Origin: Qipengyuania citrea
Lineage (GTDB): Bacteria; Pseudomonadota; Alphaproteobacteria; Sphingomonadales; Sphingomonadaceae
Reading direction: 5' to 3'
DNA: 64,000 nucleotides
Assembly (NCBI RefSeq): GCF_009828015.1
Contig: NZ_WTYG01000003.1
Span: forward strand, 186,001 to 250,000
A program made the position numbers and the translations under genes. Under the pieces are notes generated by a model. It saw nothing but the letters and a program-made list of their open reading frames with translations, ran no database searches and was not told the origin of the DNA. Positions 1 through 8,570 of the stretch are shown piece by piece. Within the stretch, counting starts at the first letter, position 1. Each line of letters begins with the position of its first letter.

Positions 1-357
1 GAGGAAATCGAAATTGTGGTCGTGCGCGGTGCCATAATCGAAGCTGCCGGCCCCGCTCGCGCGGAAGCAGCTTTCGCCTTCCCCCGGCCAGATATTGGCG
101 CGAAGGAAGCTTCCCCCGCTCGGCGCCGACAGGACGATCACCTGCGGGCCATAGGCGGCCTCTGCTAGCGTATCGCGATACGCCTCCCGCAACTGCGCGA
201 TCAGCAGATCGCCGAGGAAATTGCGGTTGTTGCCCAGCCGTTCCAGACTGGCGGCGGCATCGAGCAGGCTGGTTTCATCCTGCGGATCGAACCCCTGCGC
301 CACTGCCTCGACCGTTTCTTCGAGCGTGGCCGCGCCGTCCTGCGTATTCGCAATCAC
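1..357 (-). CDS. Unrecognised protein, third gene of the peptide operon (partial, C-terminus off the left edge)
   Basis: Only the first 119 codons are in the window. The start is a GTG at 355-357 that overlaps the TGA of the upstream gene (GTGA), so translational coupling is likely. The visible part is soluble with no signal peptide. The first 70 residues look helical (alternating charged and hydrophobic residues, LDAAASLERLGNN). Then comes a strand-rich segment with a Gly/Pro-rich turn and a His/Asp patch HDHNFDF at residues 112-118 that resembles a cupin-type metal motif. I do not recognise the family. Its neighbours suggest a role tied to the small peptide encoded at the head of the operon. 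That part is inference. Confidence 0.6.
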   Translation of the reverse strand, partial: MIANTQDGAATLEETVEAVAQGFDPQDETSLLDAAASLERLGNNRNFLGDLLIAQLREAYRDTLAEAAYGPQVIVLSAPSGGSFLRANIWPGEGESCFRASGAGSFDYGTAHDHNFDFL

Positions 358-1325
358 GCGGGGTATAGGGCGTGCCCCTTCCTGTCCAGCTGCGGATAGG
401 CCGCAGCCAGCTGCGCTCGCAAGCTCGACGCGGGACCGAACAGCGGGTCCGCGCGGTCCGCTGTCATCCGCTCGAGCGCGACCAGACCAAGGGCGCTGTC
501 GAGCGCGAGGCATTCGCGCAGCGCCTGCCAGCGCAGATGGGGGCTTCCCGCCAGCGTCGCCTGCGCAAGCGCCGGTGCGGCATCTGCGCGGCGCATCCGG
601 CCCAGCAGCGCGAACATCAGCTCCTGTCGGCTCTCGCTGCGATCACCATGCGCACGGTGCAGCAGCTTGCCGCTGGAAATGGCGAACTGGCGCGTCGGAA
701 GCGGCCTCGCCGCAGTCCTTACCAGCCGCAGCATGACCAGCGGGCGGTGCACATGGCGCAGGATCCGCGCCTGCCGATGGCCCGCGAGTATCATCCGTGC
801 ACCGGATGCGGCGCGTTTTGCGGTGCGCCCGATCCTGGCGTGCGATCCGTTCTCCGAGCGGATTTCCAGCAGTTCGACTTCGGCCATCCCGCCGATCACC
901 AGCTCGTGCCGCTCGGCATCGGGGAAAGCCGCAATATCGCAGCGTCCCGCCTCCGGCGCGCATTCGTGCACCGCCAAGCCAAGCGTCACCTGTCCCCGCC
1001 CCGCCAGTTCGAGCGAATGGAAACCCCGCGCCGACTGGTGCCGCATGCCCAGTTCGACCAGCGGGAAACGGCGCTGCAGCGCGGTCAATTGCGCGATATA
1101 CGGGCGCAGGAATGCGCGGGCTGCCCGCTCGCTGGCGAGCGCGTTCGCAAGCGCAGGGCAATCCGCCAGGCCATCGCCAGCCGCATAACGGTCGAGCGCC
1201 GCCAGGACGCTGCGAACGGCTTCGTCGCTGCGGCACCGCCGGACCGCACGCGTAGCTGCCTGGCGCATGACCTGCTGCATCCCATCGTCGGCACGCAGCC
1301 CGGCAATCCGCGGATCGACCAGCAT
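354..1325 (-). CDS. Unrecognised 323-residue protein with C-terminal HEAT-like helices, second gene of the peptide operon
   Basis: The ATG at 1323-1325 follows a strong purine stretch (aaggggg) only 12 bases after the stop of the 50-residue peptide gene, and the 3' end overlaps the next gene by 4 bases. The protein is Arg/Ala-rich and has no signal peptide or membrane segment. Residues about 1-85 are helical. About 90-200 alternate strands and loops with several His residues, possibly a degenerate cupin-like core. About 230-315 form amphipathic helix pairs of HEAT type. Antisense frames are open here because of high GC, but this frame has the typical codon pattern and fits the operon. Function is unknown. 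A dedicated processing or immunity partner of the peptide is one possibility. Confidence 0.55.
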   Translation of the reverse strand: MLVDPRIAGLRADDGMQQVMRQAATRAVRRCRSDEAVRSVLAALDRYAAGDGLADCPALANALASERAARAFLRPYIAQLTALQRRFPLVELGMRHQSARGFHSLELAGRGQVTLGLAVHECAPEAGRCDIAAFPDAERHELVIGGMAEVELLEIRSENGSHARIGRTAKRAASGARMILAGHRQARILRHVHRPLVMLRLVRTAARPLPTRQFAISSGKLLHRAHGDRSESRQELMFALLGRMRRADAAPALAQATLAGSPHLRWQALRECLALDSALGLVALERMTADRADPLFGPASSLRAQLAAAYPQLDRKGHALYPA

Positions 1326-1337
1326 CCCCCCACCCCC

Positions 1338-1490
1338 TTAGAGCAGCATATCGACCATCATGTGATCGAAGAGATAGATCATCACGCTGACGACCGTATC
1401 GCCTCCGCCCGATGCGGGAATGCTTCCGAAAACCCCCATTGCGGTGTCGAGTTCGGGCAGGCTTTCGAGGTCGATCTTGGGAAATTCCAT
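1338..1490 (-). CDS. Short acidic/hydrophobic peptide (50 residues), RiPP-precursor-like head of an operon
   Basis: I chose the ATG at 1488-1490 because a GGAG sits about 7 bases upstream; an in-frame ATG at 1502 is the alternative. The peptide has an acidic N-terminal half (IDLESLPELDTAMG, residues 6-19), a flexible SGGGD stretch (27-31), and a hydrophobic C-terminal half (residues 32-50) ending in HMMVDMLL. An acidic segment, a Gly-Gly break and a compact hydrophobic tail resemble a leader plus core peptide. There is no Cys and few Ser/Thr, so lanthipeptide-type chemistry is unlikely. The next two genes follow within 12 bases and by overlap. It is not a known lasso precursor to my reading. 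Function unknown. Confidence 0.5.
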   Translation of the reverse strand: MEFPKIDLESLPELDTAMGVFGSIPASGGGDTVVSVMIYLFDHMMVDMLL

Positions 1491-1622
1491 GCGTGTCTCC
1501 ATCCATGCAGCGGACCGTGTGAGGATCACCCGATCTGCAGGACCGGAAGCTGGCGCATTGCGGTGAGCGGTTGAAATTAAAAGATTGTAAGACCGCCAGC
1601 GGCCCGGCTATCGCAGCGCAAG

Positions 1623-2069
1623 ATGAGCGAACAGCCGCGAAAATTCGATCCGTCCAAGGCGACGTCCTTCTTCACGGGACGCGGCCATCCCGGATGGCTG
1701 GGGCTGCAATATTCCGACCATGGCGACGATTGGGTCGAACTCGAACTGCCCTGGCGCGAAGACCTGCTGGGCGAAGAAGGCCAGCGCGTGCTCGCATCGG
1801 GCCCGATCCTCAGTCTGATGGACATGGCCAGCGGCATGGCGATCTGGCGCGCGATGGACGAGTTTTCGGCGATCGCAACGCTCGACCTGCGGGTCGATTA
1901 CGTGCGCCCCGCGCGCGAGGGGGCGAGCGTTTTCGGCCGGTCGCAATGCTATCGCCTCACGCGCAGCGCGGCGTTCGTCCGGGGCCTCGCGCATGATGGC
2001 GATGCCGGCGACCCGGTGGCGCATATCCAGGCGGTCTTCATGAAGATCGCATCGACGGCGAGGCTCTGA
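1623..2069 (+). CDS. PaaI-family hotdog thioesterase (first of a pair)
   Basis: The 148-residue length and pattern fit the acyl-CoA thioesterase hotdog fold of the PaaI/DUF4442 type. A strand WVELELPW is followed by LASGPILSLMDMASGMAIW, the typical hotdog helix that carries the active-site acid, and then TLDLRVDYVRPA. The family hydrolyses acyl- or aryl-CoA thioesters in the cytoplasm. The gene ends in TGA one base before the ATG of a second hotdog gene, so the two form an operon and may make a heterodimer or act on different chain lengths. The substrate cannot be read from the sequence. Confidence 0.8.
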   Translation: MSEQPRKFDPSKATSFFTGRGHPGWLGLQYSDHGDDWVELELPWREDLLGEEGQRVLASGPILSLMDMASGMAIWRAMDEFSAIATLDLRVDYVRPAREGASVFGRSQCYRLTRSAAFVRGLAHDGDAGDPVAHIQAVFMKIASTARL

Positions 2070-2070
2070 C

Positions 2071-2484
2071 ATGGCCGACATTTCCGACATCGATGCGCTG
2101 ACACCCTATGCCCGTTCGCTCGGTATCGCGCTGGAAAGCTGGGAAGACGGCATCCCGATCCTGTCGGTGCCGTTCGACGAATTGGTCGAGGGCCGGCCCG
2201 ATCACTACCACGGCGGCGCGACCGGCGGCCTGCTCGAAACCGCGGGCTATGCAGTGCTACGCGCAGAGCTCGCGCGGCAGCAGCGCGCTGCGATGCTCAA
2301 GCCGATCAATATCACCGTGCAGTATCTCGCTGCCGGGAAAAGTCGGACGAGCTATGCTGCGGGGCGCATCACCAAGCTGGGCAGGCGCAGCGCGAACCTC
2401 ACCGTCGAGGCGTGGCAGGACGATCGCAGCCGTCCGATAGCAACCGCTGTAATGAACGTCCTGATGGCCGAGCCTACCAACTAA
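2071..2484 (+). CDS. PaaI-family hotdog thioesterase (second of a pair)
   Basis: At 137 residues this is a single hotdog domain. The motif DHYHGGATGGLLETAGYAVL (residues 49-68) is the His/Gly-rich loop plus central helix seen in PaaI enzymes, followed by the strand PINITVQYLAAGK. It is predicted to be a cytoplasmic acyl-CoA thioesterase. It starts one base after the previous thioesterase stop and is surely co-transcribed with it. Its own TAA stop overlaps the stop of the convergent penicillin-binding protein gene by 4 bases, so no separate terminator fits between them. Confidence 0.82.
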   Translation: MADISDIDALTPYARSLGIALESWEDGIPILSVPFDELVEGRPDHYHGGATGGLLETAGYAVLRAELARQQRAAMLKPINITVQYLAAGKSRTSYAAGRITKLGRRSANLTVEAWQDDRSRPIATAVMNVLMAEPTN

Positions 2485-4679
2485 TTGCGCGCATCCTCCA
2501 GCTCGCGAAGCCGCTCGTCGCGCCGTTCGCGAATGGCTTCGTAGCGACGTTCGTCCGCCCACCGCCGCGCTTCCTCGATCGCCGCTTCGTCCACTGCGAC
2601 ACCCTGGTCGCCGATGCTGATGTCGACGGGTATGCCGTCGATCTCGGTCGAGAGAATGGCTTCGCCATCGCGGATGCGCAGCCGAGAACTGCCGTCGCCG
2701 AGCGGAATGTCGCCCAGGTCCGGCACGTCGAGCGGTTCGATCGGTCCGCCCGGATCGGTCTGTTCTCGCGGGGCCGGCTGGCTTGGCGCAGGCGCGGCGT
2801 TCAGCGCCCGGTTCATGAAGTCGCGCCAGATGCGCGCGGGCAGGCCGCCACCGCTGATCGCGCCTGCAAGCGGCGAATTGTCGTCATTGCCGATCCATAC
2901 GCCGACCACCAGATCGCCCGCATAGCCGACGAACACCGCATCGCGGTTGTTCTGCGTGGTTCCGGTCTTGCCGAAATTGGGGCCGCGCAGCATCGCCGCC
3001 CGGCCGGTGCCCGAATTGATCGCCGAACGCAGCATCTGTTCCATGTCCGACTGCGTCGAGGATGACAGGCTCAAGGGGCCGTCCCACAGGTTTTCGAAGA
3101 AGCCGCGTTCCTCGCGTGCAAAGGCATGCGGTTCGACAGGCAGTGCATTGGCGGCCACCCCGGCATAGGCGGAGGTGAGTTCGAGCAACGTCATCGTCGA
3201 AGTGCCCAACGCCAGGCTTGGGTCGCCCTTCGCCAGCGGCGAGGTGACGCCCAGATCGCGTGCGGTGGCGATGACCTTCTCGCTGCCGACCTCGCCCAGC
3301 AACCGCACCGCAGCGACATTGCTCGACTGCGCAAAGGCCTGCTCCAGCGTGAGGCTCTCCGAATAGCTTCCGCGCGCATTCTGCGGGCGGTAACTGCCTT
3401 CGGCAATCTCGGTGTTGGCGATCCTGTCGTCGGGATCCCACCCGGCGCGCAGCGCTGCCAGATAGACGAACAGCTTGAAGGTCGACCCCGGCTGTCGCTT
3501 GGCCTGCGTCACCCGGTTGAACGGGGATTTCGCGTAATCCTTGCCGCCGATCATCGCCACCACCTCGCCATTGCGGCGCATCGCCACCAGCGCGACCTGC
3601 GCTTCGCCCAGCGGGGCAGCAGCGGTCACCTGCCGGGCGATGTTCTGCAGGCGGCTGTCGAGCGTCGTGGTCAACGTCTGGCGCGCATAGCCCTGCTCGG
3701 TCAGCGCGCGCGCCTCGGGGAGCGCCCAGTCGGCGAAATAGGTCCCGGTGGGCAAGTCGTTGCGCGTCCGCACGTCGAGCGCGGGCGGCTTCATCGCGCG
3801 CGCTTCCGCCGTGGTCAGATAGCCGGCGTCGACCATCGATTGCACGACGATCCGCATGCGCCGTTCGGCGCGGTCGTAATGCCTTGTCGGGGCATAGGCG
3901 CTGGGCGCCTGAAGCAGACCCGCGAGCATCGCGGCCTGGTTGGGTTTGAGGTTTTCCGGCTTGCGGTAGAAATAGTGCAGGCTGGCTGCACGTAGCCCGT
4001 ACACATTGTCGCCGAAATAGGCGTTGGACAGGTAGCGGCCGAGGATCTCGTCCTTGGTCAGCCAGCCTTCGAGCCAGAAGGCAATCAACGCCTCGCGCGC
4101 CTTCCGCGTCAACGTGCGTTCAGGGGTCAGGAAGGTGAATTTCGCCAGTTGCTGCGTGATCGTGCTGCCACCGCCGGTGCCCGTCAGCGCCGCGCGTGCG
4201 ATACCGCGCGGATCGACACCCCAGTGCGAATAGAACCGCCGGTCCTCGGTCGCCAGGAACGCCTCGATCACATGCGGCGGCAGTGCCGATACGGTGACCG
4301 GTTCGTCGGTGATCGCCCCGTTGCGCGCGATCGGCGTCCCGTCCGCCGCGAGCAGCGTGATCTGCGGGGCCGCGATCGGCTCGAGCGACTTGGACAGCGG
4401 CGCGGTGATTGCGAGCCACGCGGCGAGCACGATGAACAGGGCAAGGATGGCAGCGAGGATGCGCAGCGCCCACCAGCGCTTGCACCGGCCGGTCCAGTGC
4501 TCGCGCTGCCACCAGCGCGTGCGCTTCTTTTCTTCGGCATCCAACGCGCTGTCGAGCCGATCGAGCCGGCTGTCCCAATCGTCGTAATCGAGCGCATCAT
4601 GCGTCGCGTAATATCCACGATGCCCCGGTGGATCGGGCAGCGGCCCGGGCTTGCGCCGGAAGGAATCGAATATGCCCAT
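2481..4679 (-). CDS. Class A penicillin-binding protein (transglycosylase/transpeptidase)
   Basis: This bifunctional peptidoglycan synthase polymerises lipid II and crosslinks the strands at the inner membrane. It has 732 residues. A cytoplasmic acidic and basic N-tail precedes one membrane anchor at about 70-92. The glycosyltransferase domain carries the catalytic Glu in ATEDRRFY (143-150) and GSTITQQLAK (171-180). The transpeptidase motifs are STFK (399-402), SSN (452-454) and KTGT (571-574). All key residues are present, so both activities should be intact. The family is PBP1A-like; assignment to mrcA or pbpC is not safe. The gene lies 60 bases downstream of cobS on the same strand, with an 8-bp dyad just before the start codon. 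Confidence 0.93.
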   Translation of the reverse strand: MGIFDSFRRKPGPLPDPPGHRGYYATHDALDYDDWDSRLDRLDSALDAEEKKRTRWWQREHWTGRCKRWWALRILAAILALFIVLAAWLAITAPLSKSLEPIAAPQITLLAADGTPIARNGAITDEPVTVSALPPHVIEAFLATEDRRFYSHWGVDPRGIARAALTGTGGGSTITQQLAKFTFLTPERTLTRKAREALIAFWLEGWLTKDEILGRYLSNAYFGDNVYGLRAASLHYFYRKPENLKPNQAAMLAGLLQAPSAYAPTRHYDRAERRMRIVVQSMVDAGYLTTAEARAMKPPALDVRTRNDLPTGTYFADWALPEARALTEQGYARQTLTTTLDSRLQNIARQVTAAAPLGEAQVALVAMRRNGEVVAMIGGKDYAKSPFNRVTQAKRQPGSTFKLFVYLAALRAGWDPDDRIANTEIAEGSYRPQNARGSYSESLTLEQAFAQSSNVAAVRLLGEVGSEKVIATARDLGVTSPLAKGDPSLALGTSTMTLLELTSAYAGVAANALPVEPHAFAREERGFFENLWDGPLSLSSSTQSDMEQMLRSAINSGTGRAAMLRGPNFGKTGTTQNNRDAVFVGYAGDLVVGVWIGNDDNSPLAGAISGGGLPARIWRDFMNRALNAAPAPSQPAPREQTDPGGPIEPLDVPDLGDIPLGDGSSRLRIRDGEAILSTEIDGIPVDISIGDQGVAVDEAAIEEARRWADERRYEAIRERRDERLRELEDARN

Positions 4680-4684
4680 CGCCT

Positions 4685-4708
4685 GCTGTATTAACTTAAC
4701 AATACAGC
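4685..4708. promoter_or_regulatory. Perfect 8-bp inverted repeat immediately before the penicillin-binding protein gene
   Basis: GCTGTATT and AATACAGC form a perfect dyad separated by 8 bases (aacttaac). It ends 5 bases from the start codon at 4679. It is AT-rich compared with its surroundings. It could be an operator, or a hairpin in the mRNA that affects initiation of the downstream gene or terminates cobS transcription. There is no clear T-run on the minus strand, so a simple terminator is less likely. Confidence 0.4.
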
Positions 4709-4739
4709 GATGGATAGGGGAGCGCGGATTAACCCCGCT

Positions 4740-5735
4740 TTATGCAGATTTTCCAACCACGCTCTCGGGCAGGTCGTCGCCGAACACGCGCTGGTAGTAT
4801 TCGGCCACCAGCATGCGCTCCTCCTCGTCGCATTTGTTGAGGAAGGACAGGCGGAAGGAGAAGCCGACATCCTTGAAGATGGCGTAGTTCTGCGCCCAGG
4901 TGATCACCGTCCGCGGGCTCATCACCGTAGAGATATCGCCATTGATGAAGCCCTGCCGCGACAGATCGGCGACCTTGATCATGTCGGCGAGGACCTTGGG
5001 ATCGATATCGGGGTTCTTCGCCTCGACGATCTTCTGCTCGGTTTCGGCGGGCAGGTAGTTGAGGCCGACAACGATGTTCCAACGGTCCATCTGGCCCTGG
5101 TTGATCTGCTGCGTGCCGTGATAGAGACCCGAGGTATCGCCCAGCCCGACCGTGTTGGCGGTGGCGAACAGGCGGAAATTGGCATCGGGCCGGATCACGC
5201 GATTCTGGTCGAGCAGCGTCAGCTTGCCCTGCTGTTCGAGCACGCGCTGGATCACGAACATCACGTCGGGCCGGCCCGCGTCATATTCGTCGAACACCAG
5301 CGCCACGGGATGCTGCAGCGCCCACGGCAGCAGGCCTTCGCGAAATTCGGTGACCTGCAATCCGTCGCGCAGCACGATCGCATCGCGCCCGACAAGGTCG
5401 ATCCGGCTGATATGCGCATCGAGGTTGATGCGAATGCACGGCCAGTTGAGCCGCGCGGCGACCTGTTCGATATGCGTCGACTTGCCCGTGCCGTGATAGC
5501 CCTGCACCATCACGCGGCGATCGTGCGCGAAGCCTGCCAGGATCGCCAGCGTCGTGTCCGGGTCGAACACGTAGGATTCGTCGAGGTCGGGCGTGCGCTC
5601 GTCCGGCTTGGAGAAGGCGGGCACCTGCCAGTCGATATCGATCCCGAAGGTTTCGCGCACGTCGACGGTGGTGTCGGGCGCGGGGAGGACGGTCTTGGCG
5701 GAAGCGTCGAAGCTCTTGTCGGTCATATCGTTCAT
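4740..5735 (-). CDS. cobS: Cobaltochelatase subunit CobS (AAA+ ATPase)
   Basis: CobS is the AAA+ motor that works with CobT and CobN in ATP-driven cobalt insertion into hydrogenobyrinate diamide, in the aerobic route of cobalamin synthesis. The protein has 331 residues from the chosen ATG at 5733-5735; a second ATG at 5726 is equally possible. The N-terminal DVRETFGID and [16 protein letters not shown] are typical of CobS. The Walker A motif is GYHGTGKST (79-87) and the Walker B is [11 protein letters not shown] (about 144-154); the Arg-rich [15 protein letters not shown] follows. Length matches the family. CobT, usually adjacent, is not in this window. The gene is divergent from the DUF2236 gene. 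Confidence 0.93.
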   Translation of the reverse strand: MNDMTDKSFDASAKTVLPAPDTTVDVRETFGIDIDWQVPAFSKPDERTPDLDESYVFDPDTTLAILAGFAHDRRVMVQGYHGTGKSTHIEQVAARLNWPCIRINLDAHISRIDLVGRDAIVLRDGLQVTEFREGLLPWALQHPVALVFDEYDAGRPDVMFVIQRVLEQQGKLTLLDQNRVIRPDANFRLFATANTVGLGDTSGLYHGTQQINQGQMDRWNIVVGLNYLPAETEQKIVEAKNPDIDPKVLADMIKVADLSRQGFINGDISTVMSPRTVITWAQNYAIFKDVGFSFRLSFLNKCDEEERMLVAEYYQRVFGDDLPESVVGKSA

Positions 5736-5842
5736 CGCGTGTGGCGGGGTAGCGGGATGGATAGGTAGCTGCAAGCAACGAAATTGCACCTCGGCCCAAG
5801 CATCCCTCGACTCCCCTTGCAAGCGGCCGCATAGTCGCGCCG

Positions 5843-6688
5843 ATGCCGCCGATCCCCTTGTCCGAACGCCTGCGCCTCAAGCTCGTCGAGCAGGTGCGCG
5901 GCGTGTTCAACGACGTCGAGAGCGGGCAGCAGCCGGTCCCGCCGTCGGACGAGGCACTGTTCGCCAGGGACACGCCGATCCGGATGGTCCATGCCGACAT
6001 CGTGGCGATGATGGTCGGCGGGATCCGCGGTCTGCTGCTGCAGATGCTGCATCCGCATGCGCTGCAAGGCGTGCTCGACCATTCGAACTTCCGCAGCGAC
6101 ATGCATGGGCGGCTGCGCCGGACCGCGCGGTTCATCGCGGTGACGACCTTCGGCCACCGGGACGATGCGCAGGCGGCGATCGGCCGCGTCAACCGCATCC
6201 ACGCAGCCGTCGGCGGGACATTGCCCGACGGATCGCCCTATTCCGCCAGCGATCCGCGCGTTCTGGCATGGGTGCATGTGGCCGAAGCGACCAGCTTCCT
6301 CGCCGCCTATCTGCGCCATGTGCGGCCCGACATGCCGGGCGCCGAACAGGACGAATACTATCGCCAGTTCGCGGTTATCGCATTGGCACTGGGCGCCGAT
6401 CCGGTGCCGACGAGCCGCGCCGAGGCCGAGGCGATCTTTCGCGAATTGCGCAGCGACCTGGCCGCATCGCCCGCCGCGCGCGAGGTTGCCGATCTCGTGC
6501 TTACTCAACGACCAAAAGGCGCCCCGCACGCGGTGCAGGCTCTGCTCGGCGCCGAAGCGGTGGCGCTGCTACCACCCTTTGCACGCTCGATGCTCGGTCT
6601 CGAACGGCCCGGACTGGCGGCAATTCCCGCGCGCGCGGCGACCTGGGGCATGGGAAAGACGCTGCGCTGGGCATTTCGCCAGACCTGA
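5843..6688 (+). CDS. Oxygenase MpaB-family protein (DUF2236)
   Basis: The 281-residue protein carries the DUF2236 signature: HADIVAMM near residue 50, [16 protein letters not shown] (66-81), RVNRIH (115-120) and WVHVAE (143-148). The conserved His residues bind a haem b in characterised relatives (MpaB and the Lcp latex-clearing oxygenases). The reaction of this subgroup is unknown. There is no signal peptide, so the protein is probably cytoplasmic. It is divergent from cobS, with about 107 bases between the starts, and convergent with the J-domain gene. No operon partner is visible. Confidence 0.85.
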   Translation: MPPIPLSERLRLKLVEQVRGVFNDVESGQQPVPPSDEALFARDTPIRMVHADIVAMMVGGIRGLLLQMLHPHALQGVLDHSNFRSDMHGRLRRTARFIAVTTFGHRDDAQAAIGRVNRIHAAVGGTLPDGSPYSASDPRVLAWVHVAEATSFLAAYLRHVRPDMPGAEQDEYYRQFAVIALALGADPVPTSRAEAEAIFRELRSDLAASPAAREVADLVLTQRPKGAPHAVQALLGAEAVALLPPFARSMLGLERPGLAAIPARAATWGMGKTLRWAFRQT

Positions 6689-6719
6689 TCGCCGCCCGCC
6701 ATCCGACTGGCCGGCAAGC

Positions 6720-7325
6720 CTACTTCGCGCCCGAGACGAATGCGCCCGATTTGCGCAGCAGCTGGTAGGCTTCGACCACGCGGTTGAGGCGGGCTTCGTG
6801 CTGGCGGTCGCCGCCGTTGCGGTCGGGGTGGTAGCGACGCACGAGTTCGGAATAACGGCGGCGCAGACCGCGCAGATCGACTTCGAGGCCCAGCCCCATG
6901 GTTTCAAGCGCCTTGGCCTCGGCCGTGCTGAAGCGGCCGTCCATTGCCATTTCGGCTTCGCGGCGCGCGCGGCTCTTGATACCGCTGGCGCGCGCGGAGA
7001 TTGCGTCGAGTGGATCGGTGAAGTCGGACCAGCGCGGCATGCCGTCGACCCCGCCGGTCGGACGGAAACTGGGACTTTCGGTGCGCCAGCCCGCGCCGGG
7101 AGCCTGCGCGGCGAAGATTTCCTCGGCGCTCATGCCCTCGAACCAGTCATAGCCGGCATTGAATTCGCGCACGTGGTCGAGACACAGCCAGCGCCATTCG
7201 GCCGGGCCATCGAAACCATGGCTCTGCCCGCTGGGTGCGCGGAACTCGCCGGGCTCCTCGCATGTGGGGTGGGCGCAGACCCGGCCCGTGCCTGCGTATT
7301 GTCCGTGAAACTTTGTCTGGCGCAT
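6720..7325 (-). CDS. J-domain protein with an N-terminal Cys/His cluster
   Basis: At 201 residues, it has its J domain at the C-terminus (about 141-195) with the HPD tripeptide at 166-168 (VRRYHPDRNGG), the residues that stimulate DnaK ATPase. The N-terminal part has C17, C22, C48 and H51 in CAHPTC and CLDH, which could form a small zinc ribbon. This arrangement is common in alphaproteobacterial J-domain proteins of unknown client. It lacks the G/F-rich and classical zinc-finger regions of DnaJ, so it is not dnaJ itself. It is divergent from bolA, 60 bases apart. Confidence 0.88.
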   Translation of the reverse strand: MRQTKFHGQYAGTGRVCAHPTCEEPGEFRAPSGQSHGFDGPAEWRWLCLDHVREFNAGYDWFEGMSAEEIFAAQAPGAGWRTESPSFRPTGGVDGMPRWSDFTDPLDAISARASGIKSRARREAEMAMDGRFSTAEAKALETMGLGLEVDLRGLRRRYSELVRRYHPDRNGGDRQHEARLNRVVEAYQLLRKSGAFVSGAK

Positions 7326-7384
7326 TCGTTCTAGGATGGGGAGCGAATTGCGCTAAGAAAACCCCCGAGAGGAGAAACCTACCC

Positions 7385-7657
7385 GTGACAGGATCCGTGC
7401 AGCAGGAAATGGAGCGCCTATTGACCGCGGCCTTCGCGCCGACCCGGCTCGAGGTAATCAACGACAGCGCGAAGCATGCCGGCCACTCGGGCGACGATGG
7501 CAGCGGCGAATCGCATTTCACCGTAGTGATCGAAGCCGCCGCCTTTGCCGACCAGAGCCGACTCGAACGCCAGCGGATGGTGAACCGGGCGCTTGGCGAC
7601 ATCCCTGGCGAACGCGTCCACGCGCTGGCCATCCAGGCCTCGGCCCCAACCAGCTAG
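7385..7657 (+). CDS. BolA family protein
   Basis: The 90-residue BolA/IbaG-like protein has the helix EMERLLTAAFAP, the strand RLEVINDSAKHAGH, and the family motif SHFTVVIEA followed by RLERQRMVNRALG. The invariant His residue is in the last part (GERVHALAIQA). BolA proteins partner with monothiol glutaredoxins around [2Fe-2S] centres and affect stress responses and morphology. I took the GTG at 7385 because a gagagga purine stretch (7367-7373) lies about 11 bases upstream; GTG 7397 or ATG 7409 are in-frame alternatives. Pirin follows after 13 bases, so the two are probably co-transcribed. Confidence 0.9.
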   Translation: MTGSVQQEMERLLTAAFAPTRLEVINDSAKHAGHSGDDGSGESHFTVVIEAAAFADQSRLERQRMVNRALGDIPGERVHALAIQASAPTS

Positions 7658-7670
7658 GAGGTTCGCGACT

Positions 7671-8561
7671 ATGAGCCAGATCGACCAGGTCCTTGTTCCG
7701 ACTACGCACGATCTCGGCCAGTTCACGGTCCGCCGCGTGCTGCCCGCGCGCCAGCGCAGCATGGTCGGGCCATTCATCTTTGTCGACCAGTTCGGCCCCG
7801 CGCAGCTCGATCTTGGCGCGGGCATGGATGTCCGCCCGCACCCGCACATCAATCTTGCCACGGTTACCTGGCTATTCGAAGGTGCGATCGACCACCGCGA
7901 CAGCCTCGGCACGTTTTCGACCATCCGGCCCGGACAGGTCAATCTGATGACCGCCGGCCGCGGCATCGTCCATTCGGAACGCTCACCCCATGCGGAACGC
8001 AGGGGCGGACCGAAACTGTACGGTATGCAGACCTGGCTGGCGCTGCCCGACGGGCGCGAGGAAATCGATCCCGCCTTCGAAGCGATTACCGAACTGCCGG
8101 TGATCGAGGACGGGCGCGCCACGGCCATCGTCATCATGGGCGAACTGTGGGGCGAACGCGCGCCGACGACCACTCACGCAGCGACGATCTATGCCGAAAT
8201 CGTGCTGGGCGCGGGCGGCGCGATCCCGCTTGAAGACGATGCCGACGAACGCGCGGTCATGCTGGTCGGCGGCGACGCGAGCGTCGATGGCCACGCGCTG
8301 AAGGAATTCGAGCTCGCCGTGCTTCAGCCCGGACGCGACATGACGCTGGCGAGCAAGGGCGGTGCGCGAGTGATGCTGCTCGGCGGCGAGGCATTTGCAA
8401 CCGAGCGCCATGCCTGGTGGAATTTCGTCAGTTCGAGCCGCGACCGGATCGAACAGGCCAAGGAAGACTGGCGCGAACAGCGCTTCGACAAGGTCCCGGG
8501 CGATGAGGAGGAACGGATCCCGCTTCCCGAAGGCGCGCCGAAGACCGTAACCTATCCTTGA
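7671..8561 (+). CDS. Pirin family protein
   Basis: Pirin is a bicupin with one iron in the N-terminal cupin; bacterial homologues act as quercetin 2,3-dioxygenases or redox-sensing regulators. All four iron ligands are visible: H57 and H59 (RPHPH), H101 and E103 (GRGIVHSER). The length of 296 residues is typical. The start at 7671 has a good aggagg Shine-Dalgarno at 7657-7662. Nine bases after its stop begins an SDR gene, suggesting an operon bolA-pirin-SDR-hydrolase of oxidative or small-molecule metabolism. The physiological substrate is unknown. Confidence 0.93.
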   Translation: MSQIDQVLVPTTHDLGQFTVRRVLPARQRSMVGPFIFVDQFGPAQLDLGAGMDVRPHPHINLATVTWLFEGAIDHRDSLGTFSTIRPGQVNLMTAGRGIVHSERSPHAERRGGPKLYGMQTWLALPDGREEIDPAFEAITELPVIEDGRATAIVIMGELWGERAPTTTHAATIYAEIVLGAGGAIPLEDDADERAVMLVGGDASVDGHALKEFELAVLQPGRDMTLASKGGARVMLLGGEAFATERHAWWNFVSSSRDRIEQAKEDWREQRFDKVPGDEEERIPLPEGAPKTVTYP

Positions 8562-8570
8562 GGGGGGAGA

